From Serendipita indica DSM 11827 (Eukaryota > Basidiomycota > Agaricomycetes > Sebacinales > Serendipitaceae), in NCBI GenBank assembly GCA_910890315.1, contig CAJVGD010000002.1, positions 930,001-994,000 of the forward strand: 64,000 nt of DNA, written 5' to 3'. The notes under the pieces are model-generated. The model had not been told where the DNA came from. It was given only the letters and a program-made list of their open reading frames with translations, and did no database searches. How positions within the stretch are numbered: the first letter of the stretch is position 1; each line of letters begins with the position of its first letter. Both the position numbers and the translations under genes were made by a program. Shown in pieces: positions 10,216 to 21,682 of the stretch.

Positions 10216-11413
10216 ATGGACTTTTCATGGCTCGATAGAAGTTATCTCATAGACTGGTATATAAACACCTATAACGGAGCAGCAGCGTACTCATTCCTCA
10301 TTTAGGATCCTCGTGGTCGTCTGGTACTCGTTGTCCAACATTTTCATCTACGTACCAGTCTTTGAACGCGATATCCCACCGCAAGATGCCGCAATCGGGC
10401 ACACACATCGCCCAAATCAGTAATTGACGTGTAATGCCGATACCGGGGCGCGTCTAACCAAGGCTGGCAGGGTGAACGGAGCGATGCTACACTTGCTCAG
10501 CGACGGTATCCCCATCGCTGTTGTTCTGATCATGGCGTTAACACGTCGTTCATTGATCGAGCTTCACCATGGATTGCTCGCATTCTTCTCCAGCACGTAA
10601 GTGTAGTCGAGCAGAATTCCGAATTCTTGAGCTGATTTTGTATACAGGTCTTTGCAGAGACTCGTGGTTGGTTTCCTAAAGAATAGAGTCGGTGAGTGTA
10701 TTCTCCACATTCGCAGCACATTCTAACCGCAATTTAGGTAGACTGCGGCCCGATTTTCTCGACCGCTGCCAATGGAATGGAAGATATTGTACCGGGTACA
10801 GCCCCTTCTATTCCGCGTATGTTCTGGACCGACTCACGCTCCTACAGCGATACCAGCTTGATTCGAGATGGTCGACGATCGTTTCCCTCTGGACACTCTA
10901 GTGCCGCGTTTGCCGGAATGGCATTTCTCTTCTTTTACTTTGCAGACAAGACAGACTGTTTCAGGAAGCGACCCCAATTTGCCCCTCGCTCGTGGCGAAG
11001 TAGCGTCTTGCTGCGCGTTTCCATTACCATTTCGCCCTTGTTCCTCAGTACTTGGATAGCGGTGACCCGCCTAGAAGACTATGCAAGTTTCTTTCTTTTC
11101 TTCCCTCTGGACCTTGCTAACGAGTCGTTTGTTAGCGCCATCACAAAGGTGCGACTGCCCCCCTTCCGTGAACGATGCCTTACTTTGCTCAGAGGATGTC
11201 ATTGTCGGGAGTCTTATCGGTACATTGTCATCCTGGCTGATGTATCGAGTCTACTTCCAAGACCCATTCTCGACAAGCCGAGAACCAGCTGGGGAGCCCC
11301 GTGCGGTGTATACCTCTGCATGGAGTCAGCACGGACAAGACGAGTTTATGGAGCTCAATCAACTCGAAGAACAAGTTCGCCTTCAGGACTCGACGGCAGA
11401 CACTCGTGTTTGA
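10216..11413 (+). CDS. PAP2-family lipid phosphate phosphatase (Dpp1/Lpp1-like)
   Basis: Membrane phosphatase acting on phosphatidate or diacylglycerol pyrophosphate. Eight exons: 10216-10256, 10306-10419, 10471-10596, 10648-10691, 10738-10795, 10848-11082, 11136-11148 and 11193-11413; 283 residues. All three catalytic motifs are present: K-x6-RP (KNRVGRLRP), PSGH (FPSGHSS) and the last motif as TRLEDYRHHKED, with Thr for the usual Ser and both His and Asp in place. Exon 7 is only 13 nt and lies inside the third motif; the intron before it (11083-11135) uses a GC donor, GCAAGT. Hydrophobic helices flank the motifs as expected for six spans. The long open frame around 10777 is a false extension caused by reading an intron. 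Confidence 0.93.
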
Positions 11414-12310
11414 TTCGCCACTGGTGATCATCTTTATAGTATTCATTACAGGTATAGATACGTGAACACGATGATTAACTCTGGATCCAAAAGATGCTCA
11501 GCGAGAGATGCTCACTGACAGCAGCGCCTCTGGATGCAGGGTCGCCTCTGTGAATTCTCGCTGTTAGCCTCTGACGTGGGCATCGAAGGGTAGACTATAT
11601 CTACGCTAGCTCCCGCAATCTGGAGTCAGCCACGCCTATCTTTTCCGCTCTCACATATTTCCACGTCGTTTATGACAGGCCGGGGGACGGAAGACACAAC
11701 ATAGCCATGATCTGGCGCTCATCATCATATCTAAATGGTTTCATCTGGCGTGGGTGCTCTACTGCTCGCTTTGAACGACGTAGAAGACGCTGAGCGTGAT
11801 TCCCACGGGACGAATGACAGTTCCAAGCCTCCTTGGAGCAGACTTTGATGGCAAAATACCAGCCTGACGCGCCTGTCCATCTGCAATCATTTTCCAAGAC
11901 TTCTCGCCGCGCGATTCCAAGCCTTGCAAACTGTGTGGAGCGTGTCCCCGCCACGCTGGGACAGATGGCAGTTTTGCTATACTCGACCCGCTCTCAATCA
12001 CTCAGACCGTATCAGACCGACGCACCACTGTATTGACGCGCTGTACGAGCGTGAGAGGACTGCTGATCATTGGACGCTGAGAGCTCGGCACTTGCTCACG
12101 GGGGTGGATTCCACGGTTCTCATGGCTGTGAAGCCTACTAGAGGTCATTTCACTCTGTGACAAAGTGAACAACCCTTTGACCTCCTTCCTCCTCACGCAC
12201 TCTAGCGTCCCCGAGCCATCGTCCTCGGAGCAGCCAGCCTATCAGGTGGTGACAGGCTCGACTCTAGACGCAGCGACTCCCTGGCCCTTTCCGCTAATTT
12301 CACCCAAGAT
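11414..12310. other. Intergenic region
   Basis: About 0.9 kb with no gene I can support. The minus strand has an 80-codon open stretch at 11759-12001 ending in a basic, hydrophobic segment, but it lacks an ATG and I could not attach a convincing first exon. Confidence 0.45.
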
Positions 12311-13126
12311 ATGTCATACAGTCAATCCTCTATCAGGAAATTGCCTCCTCGTGGCAGCTCGCCTAGCACAAGCTCTCTGTCGTCGTCCAACACGGCACCA
12401 ACCCGCATCATCCCACCCAGGTCACAGACGATTGCGTTTGTCGATCCAGTTCAGAACCCACGTCCAGCACCCATCATCCTCACATTCGACAGTGACGACG
12501 CGTACAACAATGCGCTGCGCACCCCAGATGGGAAAGCGCAATACCTCGTCAATACTCCGAAACGTTCCAGCAACACCTTTATCACTGGACGTCGAGAAGG
12601 CGCACCGCAGACACAGTCGTTTAGCGTCAACTCGCTTGACCGACCGATTGCAACGATCGTACGCAACAGGTGGAAGTCGGACAAGGTTGCGTTTGGGGAT
12701 GGACCCGCAAATGACATTGGCAAACTGTTCAAGACGACGCGGGCGACGGATATCATGTCAGAAGTCGAGTGAGCTTCTTCTTCTCTATCTTTGCAAGGCC
12801 TTTGAGCTCGCTGACATGTACGTCTCTAGTCGGGTGAGATTCAACGACGAAAACGATCGGTGGTTGGAATGGAGGGGTGCCCATGTGTACCGAGCTTTGC
12901 AGGTATGGAAACTACATTCACAGGCAACCACAGTATCTGATTTTGTGTCTAGTTGTGGACCATTGACGAACCCCAACTACTCGTCGCCCAATTCCGCTTT
13001 CCAGAGGGGAGCAAGCCACAGCTTATTATTGAGCCGCCACGAGAAGGATGGGCTAATCTCGACATGATCGTTGTCACATTTCTCCTGCTCGACAAGGACC
13101 GAAAGCGCAATTCTGGCAGCCGTTGA
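12311..13126 (+). CDS. DUF6593-type protein
   Basis: Exons 12311-12768, 12830-12902 and 12953-13126 give 234 residues. The N-terminal 40 residues are Ser/Pro-rich. The core has ILTFDSDDAYNNALR, ATIVRNRWKSDKVAF, RWLEWRGAHVYRALQ and FLLLDKDRKRN, the layout of the small DUF6593 family that is widespread in Agaricomycetes and has no known function. The domain is mostly beta strands with conserved tryptophans. An overlapping longer frame from 12165 is a shadow that reads across both introns. Convergent with Pal1. Confidence 0.78.
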
Positions 13127-13591
13127 TTGCACAACTCGTAACTCTGGATATAGTATATGGATTCCACAGGTCTTTATCTATTCATCACCTCGCTCGTTTG
13201 TTCCTCTTCCACTCGCTTTTCAATAACTACTTACTAGCCTTTGTTGTAAACTTAGTCATCGTCTTCAAATCTCAATCTCTTAGTCTCATGGATCGTAGAG
13301 TGAAAAGGGAATGCATGTTAGGAGCGAGGTGGATTATACGGAGTGAGCAATATTACACAGTTTGTACAGGCTGTCCATCAAACTATGCAATCGTGGACCA
13401 CTAACTGCAATGGAGATGTCGGAAAAAAGGTAGAGTCTGAAACGTTGGAAAACGGAGGGATCCGCAAGTGGGAGCGTGCGACGAATGCATCGCAGATAGA
13501 AAATATTTGTAGGGCGAAAGTTGTCGACTGTTGTCGGTTCCACACTAGAAGATGGAGAAGGATATTGCCAGAACTGGTATAGGGAACCTCT
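13127..13591. other. Convergent 3' intergenic region
   Basis: 465 bp between two stop codons facing each other. Only short chance frames are seen; it presumably holds both 3' UTRs. Confidence 0.5.
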
Positions 13592-15197
13592 TTACTTCTT
13601 GCCAACGACGACGCCGCGAACCTTTTGCATAATGCTCGTCTTGCGGCCGAGTCCCCTATCGAAATATCCGCCCGATCCATCCTCTCTTGGACTAACACTG
13701 GCCGGGGGGAGACCCGGCAGTGCTTTGTCTCCCGCAGAATCGCCGGCAGCAAAGCCTGGAGAAGTCGGAGACTGCTTGCCCATCCGTCCGAGAATCGAGT
13801 TCTGAGGCTTGTGCGTCGGTCTTCCATTCATGTGATTCTCAGATGACGAGCCAGACTGGTCGTTTGGTGTTTCGTCATATTCTACTGGGACATTGGGCGC
13901 GTCGCGCATCTTTTTGATGCGTTGCATCAGCGATTTGGATCGCCGGGGACCGTTTCCGCCACCAGAGGACGAATAGGCAATGTCATTGGCCGCATAATCG
14001 TCTTCGCCGTTGACGTTTGCAGTCGCCTCTGGGAAGATTGGTTGTGGGGGTGGGAGAGGTGGCCGGTTCGTGGGTCGACGAACACCGTTGTTCGTCCGTC
14101 TATTCGACTTTCCGTTTGCCGACGAATTGCCATGACCGTCGTGGCCTCGGTGGATGGAGCTGGCAGCAGAAGCCAGACCGGATTCTCCGTGACCGACACC
14201 CGAAGCAGATACGGATTCCGCGAAAAATTCTTCGTATGGCTCTGGCTCCCCTTTGCCCCACGCATCCGCGAGCGTATCTCGACGTTTGGGCGACGCTGGG
14301 CGTCTAGGGTACTCGAATTGATCCTTTTTGCTCTTCTTGGTCGTGGGTGAGGTCGCGGCGGCTCCATATGGGCCGTCATTGATTCCCATATTGCTTAGGC
14401 TGTCCACCAGTGGTGCGGACCGCGGCTCCCTGCCGTTGGAAGCGTTGAGGACGCCGTTTTGCTCCAGAGTCTCGTCATGACTGGGTGTCCACGCGAGCAT
14501 TGGTGCTTTGGTCCGGTGTCGGTTTCTTGAGGGAGCGCAGGCATCAAACGGGCCATCATGATGGAACGCTGAGTAAGGAGATGAGCCAGTTTCCATCGTA
14601 TTAAGGGGGTTCAAAATTGAGCGAGACGCCCGGTCATAAAGCGACAAAAGCCGTTCAACAAAGCCCAGGTGGCCCCGAGTGTTGCGTGACGATGACGGGC
14701 GAGGAGGATAGGCGTAGACGACTTACTGGCAGGACCAACACCGCTCCAATCGAGACGATCAATCACGTCGACGTGCAGACCGCCCTTCTTGTTGGCCTTT
14801 CCGCCTGCTTTGGCTGCACGTGCCTTTTCCGCGACCGCAGCGGCCTGGAGGACGCCGTCTTGGGAGGATGAACGCTTCTTTGGTGGAACTGGAGGTGCTG
14901 TGGTGCTACAGGGCTCGTCAGTAAGCACACAAGTCGCCCGTCAAGGATCATGGGGCCACTGGGCTGCAACGCGACACGTACCCAGAGGGAGCAGCCGAGC
15001 GAGAGGACTTTGACTTTGGTTCTACGATGCGAATTTCCTGGATTTCTGGTTCCATTTTGTCACGAGTCGTCGGGCGGCCTCTGGTGGGCGGTTCCAAGAT
15101 TGTGGGAGGATCAGAGAAAGGGTCTTTGTAAAAACGCCAAGTTAGCCTGCATTCCGGCCGCTGGGAGACGTCTGGTCAACGCACCTTCGTCACTCAT
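13592..15197 (-). CDS. pal1: Pal1 cell-morphology protein
   Basis: Membrane-associated scaffold that in fission yeast and budding yeast localises to growth tips and endocytic sites. Exons (minus): 15197-15185 (13 nt: MSDE plus one base), 15123-14982, 14905-14727 and 14568-13592; 436 residues. The family signature is assembled across two introns: DPFSDPPT near the start, DVIDRLDWSGVGP, and then FHHDGPFDACAPSRNR after a 158-nt intron (14569-14726). Within that intron no AG acceptor occurs before CTTACTCAG, which explains its length. The C-terminal 300 residues are disordered, with polyproline (RPPLPPPQP), Gly/Ser runs and a basic end. Confidence 0.92.
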
Positions 15198-15339
15198 CCT
15201 GCGACAAATTTAACTCCGCCAGTCGTGGCGAGGTGCAACTCTTACCGGCAACTTTGGGATCAACAAAACCCCCGCCGACTTGTCATTATCATATATATTT
15301 AGTAGTTCATTCAGTACAGCAAACGACCCCGCCCACCGC

Positions 15340-18300
15340 TCACCCAGAGCGCTCACTCGAAGTGCTGCCCTCGTCGCTGCTCCCCTCCTCTGAGCCCACT
15401 TCGTCTGCACCGTTCACCTCGATGCTCCTTCGTTCCACCTCGTAGCCCTCCGATAAAAGTCCGGTGGCAATGTCCTCGACCTTTCCAGGTGCACATGCTA
15501 CTACCGCAATCGACGTAGCAGGGTCGAAAATGGGCTGCACATATCGCCGAAGCACGTCTATAACATCCCGTGGTGTGACGGCCTGCAAGTCCACATGAGT
15601 TCCCTCGTTTACGTATTCAACTTTGCTTCCCGACAAACCTTGAGCTTTGCGAGAATGTCCTGTTCCCAGGTTTGGGGAACACCCTTGAGGACCTGGTTTA
15701 CAAACGAGGTGAACGCCTAGAGCTAATCAGTAAAACAACTAGTCACGTCGGTCAACCCGGCACGGACCGCTTGGCCTGGCGATGAGACACGTCTCGCCAG
15801 TGCATATACCAGACTACTCTGCGCGGCGTCCATGCTGGTTTGCTTCAGTTCAATCTAGGTTTTCGCGTGTAAGAACTATTGGCGACTTGGCAAGAAGCAC
15901 CACTCACGGAACCGTCACAGAGCCCCTTGACCACCTTGGCCGCTTCTTGGAACGCCTTGTACGAGTTTGGACTCTGTTGCGAATCAGCATCCAGACCGAC
16001 TCGTCTGGAAACCCACATACCCTATACAGCGTAAACGAAACCAGCCCGCTTTCCAGGTTCAACCCGGTATTGGCACCATATGCGAGTCCCGAACCGCGGA
16101 TATATTTCTAAGACGTGTTAAAAATTGAAAAAAGTGGAGCGCCAAGCACACGCACCCATAGGAACGACTCGGTGCCGTCCAACACTTCTAGCGCCATGAG
16201 AAGTGCAGGGTAATCGGCGTGTTGGAAACCCGTAAATGCACGTGCGGCATGAATGGCAAAGCTGCTTTCGATTGTCGGTAAAGACACGATCACCGCCTTT
16301 TTCTGAGGCTGCTTTCCGAGGGCGGTCAGGGCCTCGTTGCTCCATCGTAATGGCTGTGGTCGAGTTGCCTGCGGAAAGTCAGTACAGCACTACCAAATAA
16401 AGAGATCTGCCCGACCGGAAGGGCTTCGAAATTGGCGGCCAATGATGCTTTAGGCTTTGGGATCTTCAAGACATCGCCGGTGACAGAAAATCGGAACGAA
16501 GATGGCTGGATGACTAGAAATCGGAATGAGAATGTCCCCAAAACCAGAATAAAGACAACGCACGTATTTTGCGAACCTCTTCCAATTTTTGAATCACTGC
16601 CTCGGTATCGTTTTGCACCTCGTCCAACATTCGAGGGACCCATTCCATGAGCGCAGGTAGGCCGCCATTAACTAGAGTAAGAGACTTGTCGTACACCAGC
16701 TCGCTGAAAAATGCCCTCGCCACTCCATTCCCGCTCCGCTTGAGCTCGGGCAAGGATTGCTGCACCTTGGCCAGCGTGACCTCTAGGCGCTCCTTGGTAA
16801 ACTCGCTTCGGAAGATCACATCGCGTAGCCAACTGACGGCAATGTCAAATTTGGATGTCTCCACTTTGATCGACAGCCGAAGGAGCTCTGATAGGAGAGA
16901 GTCGACGCCGAACCCAGCGTCATAAGCAACTGTATCTTTGCTGAGAGCATTGATCACGTCCTCGTGGTTCAGTTTTGTCCCGTCGGCACGTGTCATTGGG
17001 AGGTTGAAGAGGTTCATCTGGAGCAATACGGCGTATGGACGAAGTTCTTGTGGAAGTGATGCGAGAGATAGGAATGCGTGAACAGTCGTGAAATCCGACT
17101 AGAAACTCTTTTCAGTTCCACACGCCGCCTACATCGAAAAAAGCTTACCACGACATGGTCAAATTGCACTGTCAAGGGGAGTGAAGTTGCATCCTGCTGC
17201 AGGTGTTGTGCGAGCTCTTGCGAACGTTGCACAAGCTGAGCGTCCTGACCCGGCTTGATCCCATCAGGTGAATTGGCAGCACTTTGAACCGAAATCCATG
17301 AGATGCCCTTTACGTCCGGTAGCGGGAAATTAGTCAGAATATCTTCTGGAATATGCTTCTCGTGTTCGGCTTTGGCGTCGGCCAGTTGCTTTTCCAGCTT
17401 TGCTAGCCCATCCTCGCCTAGCCGTTTCCGCTGCTCCTCGACTCTGGCCTTTCTTCCGTCTCCAGCTTGTCAGCAAGCTCAGCCGATGGCTTTCCTCGAA
17501 TAATCACACGCGCTTCGGCATCGTAATATCTGCCCACTTGTAAATAGCAAGACTATAATTCATGTCAGGAAACTCACTTGAGAAGTAGATCTGTCCACTG
17601 CTTGCTTGTCCACGACTTGAGAATGTCGTGGTGTTGCTCCAAGGTTGCGACAATATCGTTTCCGTCTGCGTCACCGTAGACAAAGTCATTGATCATAGCA
17701 TTGGAGAACAGGTCGCCGCCCTTGTTTTCTAGGGCGCTTCGAATCTATTCGAGAGGTAAGATTTGGCTGATTGAAACTTTTACCACACGCCTTGAGCTCG
17801 TCGCGAGAAATGACGGTATTCATGCGGTCCATGTCCAGGCCTTCTTTTGCAATCCTCTGTATGCTCGCTTTAAAGAGCCTATCAAGCGTCTCCAAATGTT
17901 CAGTTGGGACAGAGCCGAAATAGACCCCCAGTTCCGAAAACGTCGACCGCGTGCACTCATAAAACGCGACGTACGTGCTAAAATATTGTTAGTATGATCT
18001 TATAGACCGTAATGAGCATACCAATATGGCGACGCAATCTCTACAAACTCTTTTGTCAACGGAGATGCTGCGGTATCGGTCAGGTAGACTCCTAGGATAT
18101 CAATGGCCTGAGTTTTGTCAGTTACAGTCCAAAAGCATAGATAGAATCACCTTGAGGGTCAAGTGATCCGTCGGAGCCGGACCCAGGAAATGCAATGCCA
18201 ATTCTCCAACGCTCTCGTCAGACTCGGGAAACTCTACTGTCTCGCTCTTTGTCTCCTTTATCACTGGTGGCACCGCACTCGCCGTCTCTAGGAATGGTCG

Positions 18301-19244
18301 TTTCCACCCTGTGGTCTTGGACCGTGAGCCGGGCCGTGTTTGAGAATGCTCGGTTCGACCTCGTGCTGGAGCACGCCGAGCAGATCTTGTGTGGACAATC
18401 TGCCCGCGACGATCAAGCAGAGGTTGTGTGGGACATAGTACGACTTGTGATAGTCACGAATCGTCTCTACGTTGAGCACGCGTAGGGCTTCCATGAGCCC
18501 TCCAGTCTCGCTTCGGTAGGCGCTGGCTGTTGGATACATTGCTCTTTGTGCTCTATGTGCGTTGAATCAGACCAGAGCCTCACTCGATGAAATGAAGACC
18601 GTACCGTAATGCCATGAGATCTCCAGACGTGTTTTCACGACCCTGCATCTCCGAGTAGACGACACCCGAGTCTTCTCCCTTTCCATCAATGTGATGGACC
18701 TCTGTGACAAACGAGCTCTGAGTCATGGTCGGGTAGAGGATATGGTCGACGTAGACTGGGAGGAGCTGCAAAAACCCTTGCTGCCCGGCAGTTTCGATAG
18801 TGTACACTGTATTGTCCGTATCCGTCCACGCATTTGTCCCGGCTGAGAATGCACGATTTGCAAGATTATCCAAGACGCCCTTGTACGGATACTTTTCAGA
18901 ACCCATAAAGACTAGATGCTCGAGAGCTATAGATGACCCATCTCAGTTTTTTCATAGATGATGGGAATCCGAGGGGTGAATCACTGACTGTGTGGGCATC
19001 CACTGTCATTAAAGATCTCAGTGGCGACTGCAAAGTATCCCTTGACGATCGGAGCTGCAAACGAGGACGAACGTTCAGCCCCTTCAAAACGCGAATTGGA
19101 CATGGAAATAGCCTCACCTTCATAGTCAATGTGCACGACGGTCAGTCCAGTGACGCGGCTTCGCCATTTGGAGACTGTAATGGGGCTATACGCGACATTT
19201 ACGCGCTTCAAAAGGTCAAAGTTGCCAGAAGATTCGATTTCCAT
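15340..19244 (-). CDS. M16-family zinc metallopeptidase (SPAC3H1.02c/Sdd3 type)
   Basis: Large pitrilysin-type peptidase, roughly 1,000 residues over many short exons. The start is the ATG at 19244 (MEIESSGNFDLLKR), which leads into SKWRSRVTGLTVVHIDYE. Exon 1 is 19244-19118, exon 2 19054-18989, exon 3 starts at 18926. The inverted zinc motif HxxEH is built across the exon 2/3 junction (GCPH then TLEHLVFMGS). It is followed by AFSAGTNAWTDTDNTVYT and GVVYSEMQGRENTS, typical of the M16C branch related to yeast YOL098C. The C-terminus ends in a Ser/Glu-rich tail (EEGSSDEGSTSS). In this branch the protein is thought to be cytosolic; the substrate is unknown. Not all internal exon borders were worked out. 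Confidence 0.85.
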
Positions 19245-19553
19245 CGTGATGGGGAGCGCAAACGGCGTCTTGTTCGTCGCGAGCGAGCTCAAGTGTCGAA
19301 GACGCAGAGGCGGGTCACGGGTCAGCCTGGTTGGCCAATGGAGTGCGCCAACTCTGGCACCAAGCGAATAGTTTACTCTTTTCGTCGACCGGAGAACAGT
19401 CCCTGGCCAACGAGCTGTTCTCAGCATCAACGTGGAAGTGTCCAAGAATTTTGCTGACATATGTGACACACTTTCTCAGACGTGAAAGATGCGCATTTTC
19501 CTCTAACATTATTTATAAAAGGAGCATCGTTTACATGTTTCGGTGTGATGGCC

Positions 19554-21554
19554 TTACTCGGAGCTTTCGACTCTTCTCCTCTTTCTCCGGAGTGCATCCC
19601 AACCTTCATAGACAAAGCCGAGTCCCCATTGCGAGAGCCCTCGGAGACTCGAGGGGTCATGCTTTGCAAACGTGACAAGCGTAGCACACGCAAACGCAAA
19701 TGCAAACCTAGTCACATGTATCAGCATACCATTCCCACTGAAAACAAGAACAAGCTCACCTCTCGACGACGAGCACCGACGCAGACCCGCTTCGCAGCCA
19801 CGACTCTTTAAAGAGCGTGCGGATCCCTCTGGGCAACACATACAACGCAATCTCTCCACGCCGTTTACCACGTTCAATGTACAGACTGAGACAACACATG
19901 ACGCATCCGAGCGCGACACCACCGAGGGACCCATCGATGACCTGATGGGACAAGCCCGGAAACAATCTCGGTCCAAGCACCGTTCTCGAAAGACAAATGG
20001 TCGAGAAAATACGACCCGACAAACGTCGCGATAAACGCCGACGAGCGCGAAATGGCAAAAAGGAGCGCAAAGGGGTCCTGGAGGATGCGCATGGGGTTGA
20101 CGAGGAGCGTTGGGATGGTGTGTACGGGGAGATAGATGAGAAAGGCCTTCATGAATGCACGGATCCAGCGCGTGAGGGCGTTTGTCGCGCAGCTGGATGT
20201 CATGACGTCCCCATGTACGAGTTCGCATGGTAGACCTCCTATCCCGGGTCTGCTCTTGACACCGAGCTCGCGCCAGATTTTGTCGGCGGCTGGTCCACCA
20301 TGCGCCGGCAACGTTGAGGGATCTCCCCAGGAGGAAGGATAGCCAAGATCCCGTGCGTGAGACATGAGGATATCTTTCGTCTCTGGGAGATTGTGGCCAT
20401 ACTTCCATGTACCCGCGCGCAGAGCTCGCAGGGCAAGGAGGAGTCGTTGGTCGATTTCAGCAAGGGCGTTGATCCATTTGACGTATCCAGGGGGTAACCT
20501 AGAACGACTTAGACACGAAATGCATAATCATCCAAAACTGACCTCCACGGCTGATAGAGGAAGCACCACATTATCCTTGCACAACATTAGCCCGAACACC
20601 CTACGTATTCTATGCTCACCTCGAGCTCGCAAGCGTAAAGAGGAGCACATCCTGAGACCTAGTCAGCCAACAGTGCAACAAAAGACTTGCCAAACTCACC
20701 AAATGCTCCCTAAGCTTCTCGACTTTTACCCTCGACGCCCGTCGAGAGCTCGAATATTCCACAATCGCTCTTTGAAAGAGCGCATCGAGCGCACGCACGC
20801 AAAAGATGATTGTCAAATCCAATGACACTGACGTCTTCATCGACGACGACGACGACGGCAACGTGAGCGGAATCTCCACGACGCGTCCCTTCGAATTCGG
20901 TCGACGCTGAAGACGATAAATAGCATATAAAGATAGCACAAACGTCGTCAAAGCCGTCTTGACCGCCGACTCTGCTTTGCCTCGATTTTGCTCGTCCTCT
21001 TCCAAGGCTTCGTTTCTCCTCTTGTGTACCTATATTCACCTTGCGTAGAGCCCATTCAAACCATGCACTCCCCCAAACACGAGGACAACGGCAAACGGGA
21101 ACCCATTGGGCCCGAGCTCACGCTTGAGCACGTTGAGTGCCCTTTTCCCCTCTTTTCCCATCCTTTTTGATGTGATTAATGGTGCGAGTGAGGGGAGAAC
21201 GGCAAGGATGAAGCCGAGGGACCCCGCGCGGATGGAGATGCGTGCAGGGTGGCTTGGAGGAAGATGAGGGAATCCCTCGGATGTAAGAAACTCGACGAGT
21301 TGATGTTTTGACCATGAAGAGTGACTCCGAGACATGGCGCGGGTTCGTGGTGGTCGAAAGGAAACTTGTGAATTTCAACCTGACCCGGCAATCCGGCATT
21401 GACACCAGGTCAGGAGAGGCGTGATGGAAAATCGCCTGAAATGAAAAGAATCTTTATCACGAAAAAGGAAATACCGACCAGCCGTCAGAGTTGAAAGCCA
21501 CTCCCTTAGAATCAAGCCGTCATTGTTGTTACAACGAAAGATGCGTTGTGTCAT
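19554..21554 (-). CDS. TMEM135-like membrane protein, reading frame disrupted
   Basis: Homologue of TMEM135, a protein tied to peroxisomes, lipid droplets and mitochondrial dynamics. Recognisable pieces, in order: LKRELGPNGFPFAVVL, LPCELVHGD and TSSCATNALTRWIR, FLIYLPVHTIPTLLV, SAFIATFVGSYF, CLSRTVLGPRLFPGLSHQ, YIERGKRRGEIALYVLPR, and a last exon ending at 19554. The pieces do not stay in one frame. Between GSYF and CLSRTV (about 20006-20012) one surplus base must be skipped to keep the family alignment. Near 21245 (LQATLHA to IRAGSLGF) one base appears to be missing, and a third slip near 21385 is possible. A 52-nt intron could explain the first case but would delete a membrane helix. The start (21554) is a guess. 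Either a decaying gene or local sequence errors. Confidence 0.6.
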
Positions 21555-21682
21555 CTCTATGACATACAAAAAAAAGGACAGACTATGTACCGAGCGATCG
21601 CCAGGGGGGTGGGCGAAGAGGAATATACTTTTGAATCTGAACACGACCCAGACCAAGACCAAAAAATAAACCAAACGAGACT

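Noticed and set aside
11759-12001. 80-codon minus frame as a small mitochondrial protein gene
   Set aside because: No ATG; the nearest candidate first exons do not join in phase.
12165-13067. 300-codon plus-strand frame over the DUF6593 gene
   Set aside because: It reads through both introns in the wrong frame; the DUF6593 exons explain the region with conserved motifs.
19988-20045. A 52-nt intron (GTTTAT...TTCGAG) to repair the TMEM135 frame
   Set aside because: It keeps the frame but has a poor donor and would delete a helix that matches the family on both sides, so a frame slip is preferred.
19554-20408. 284-codon minus frame over the TMEM135-like gene
   Set aside because: Its translation is Arg/Cys-rich without motifs over most of its length; only its C-terminal part coincides with a real exon.
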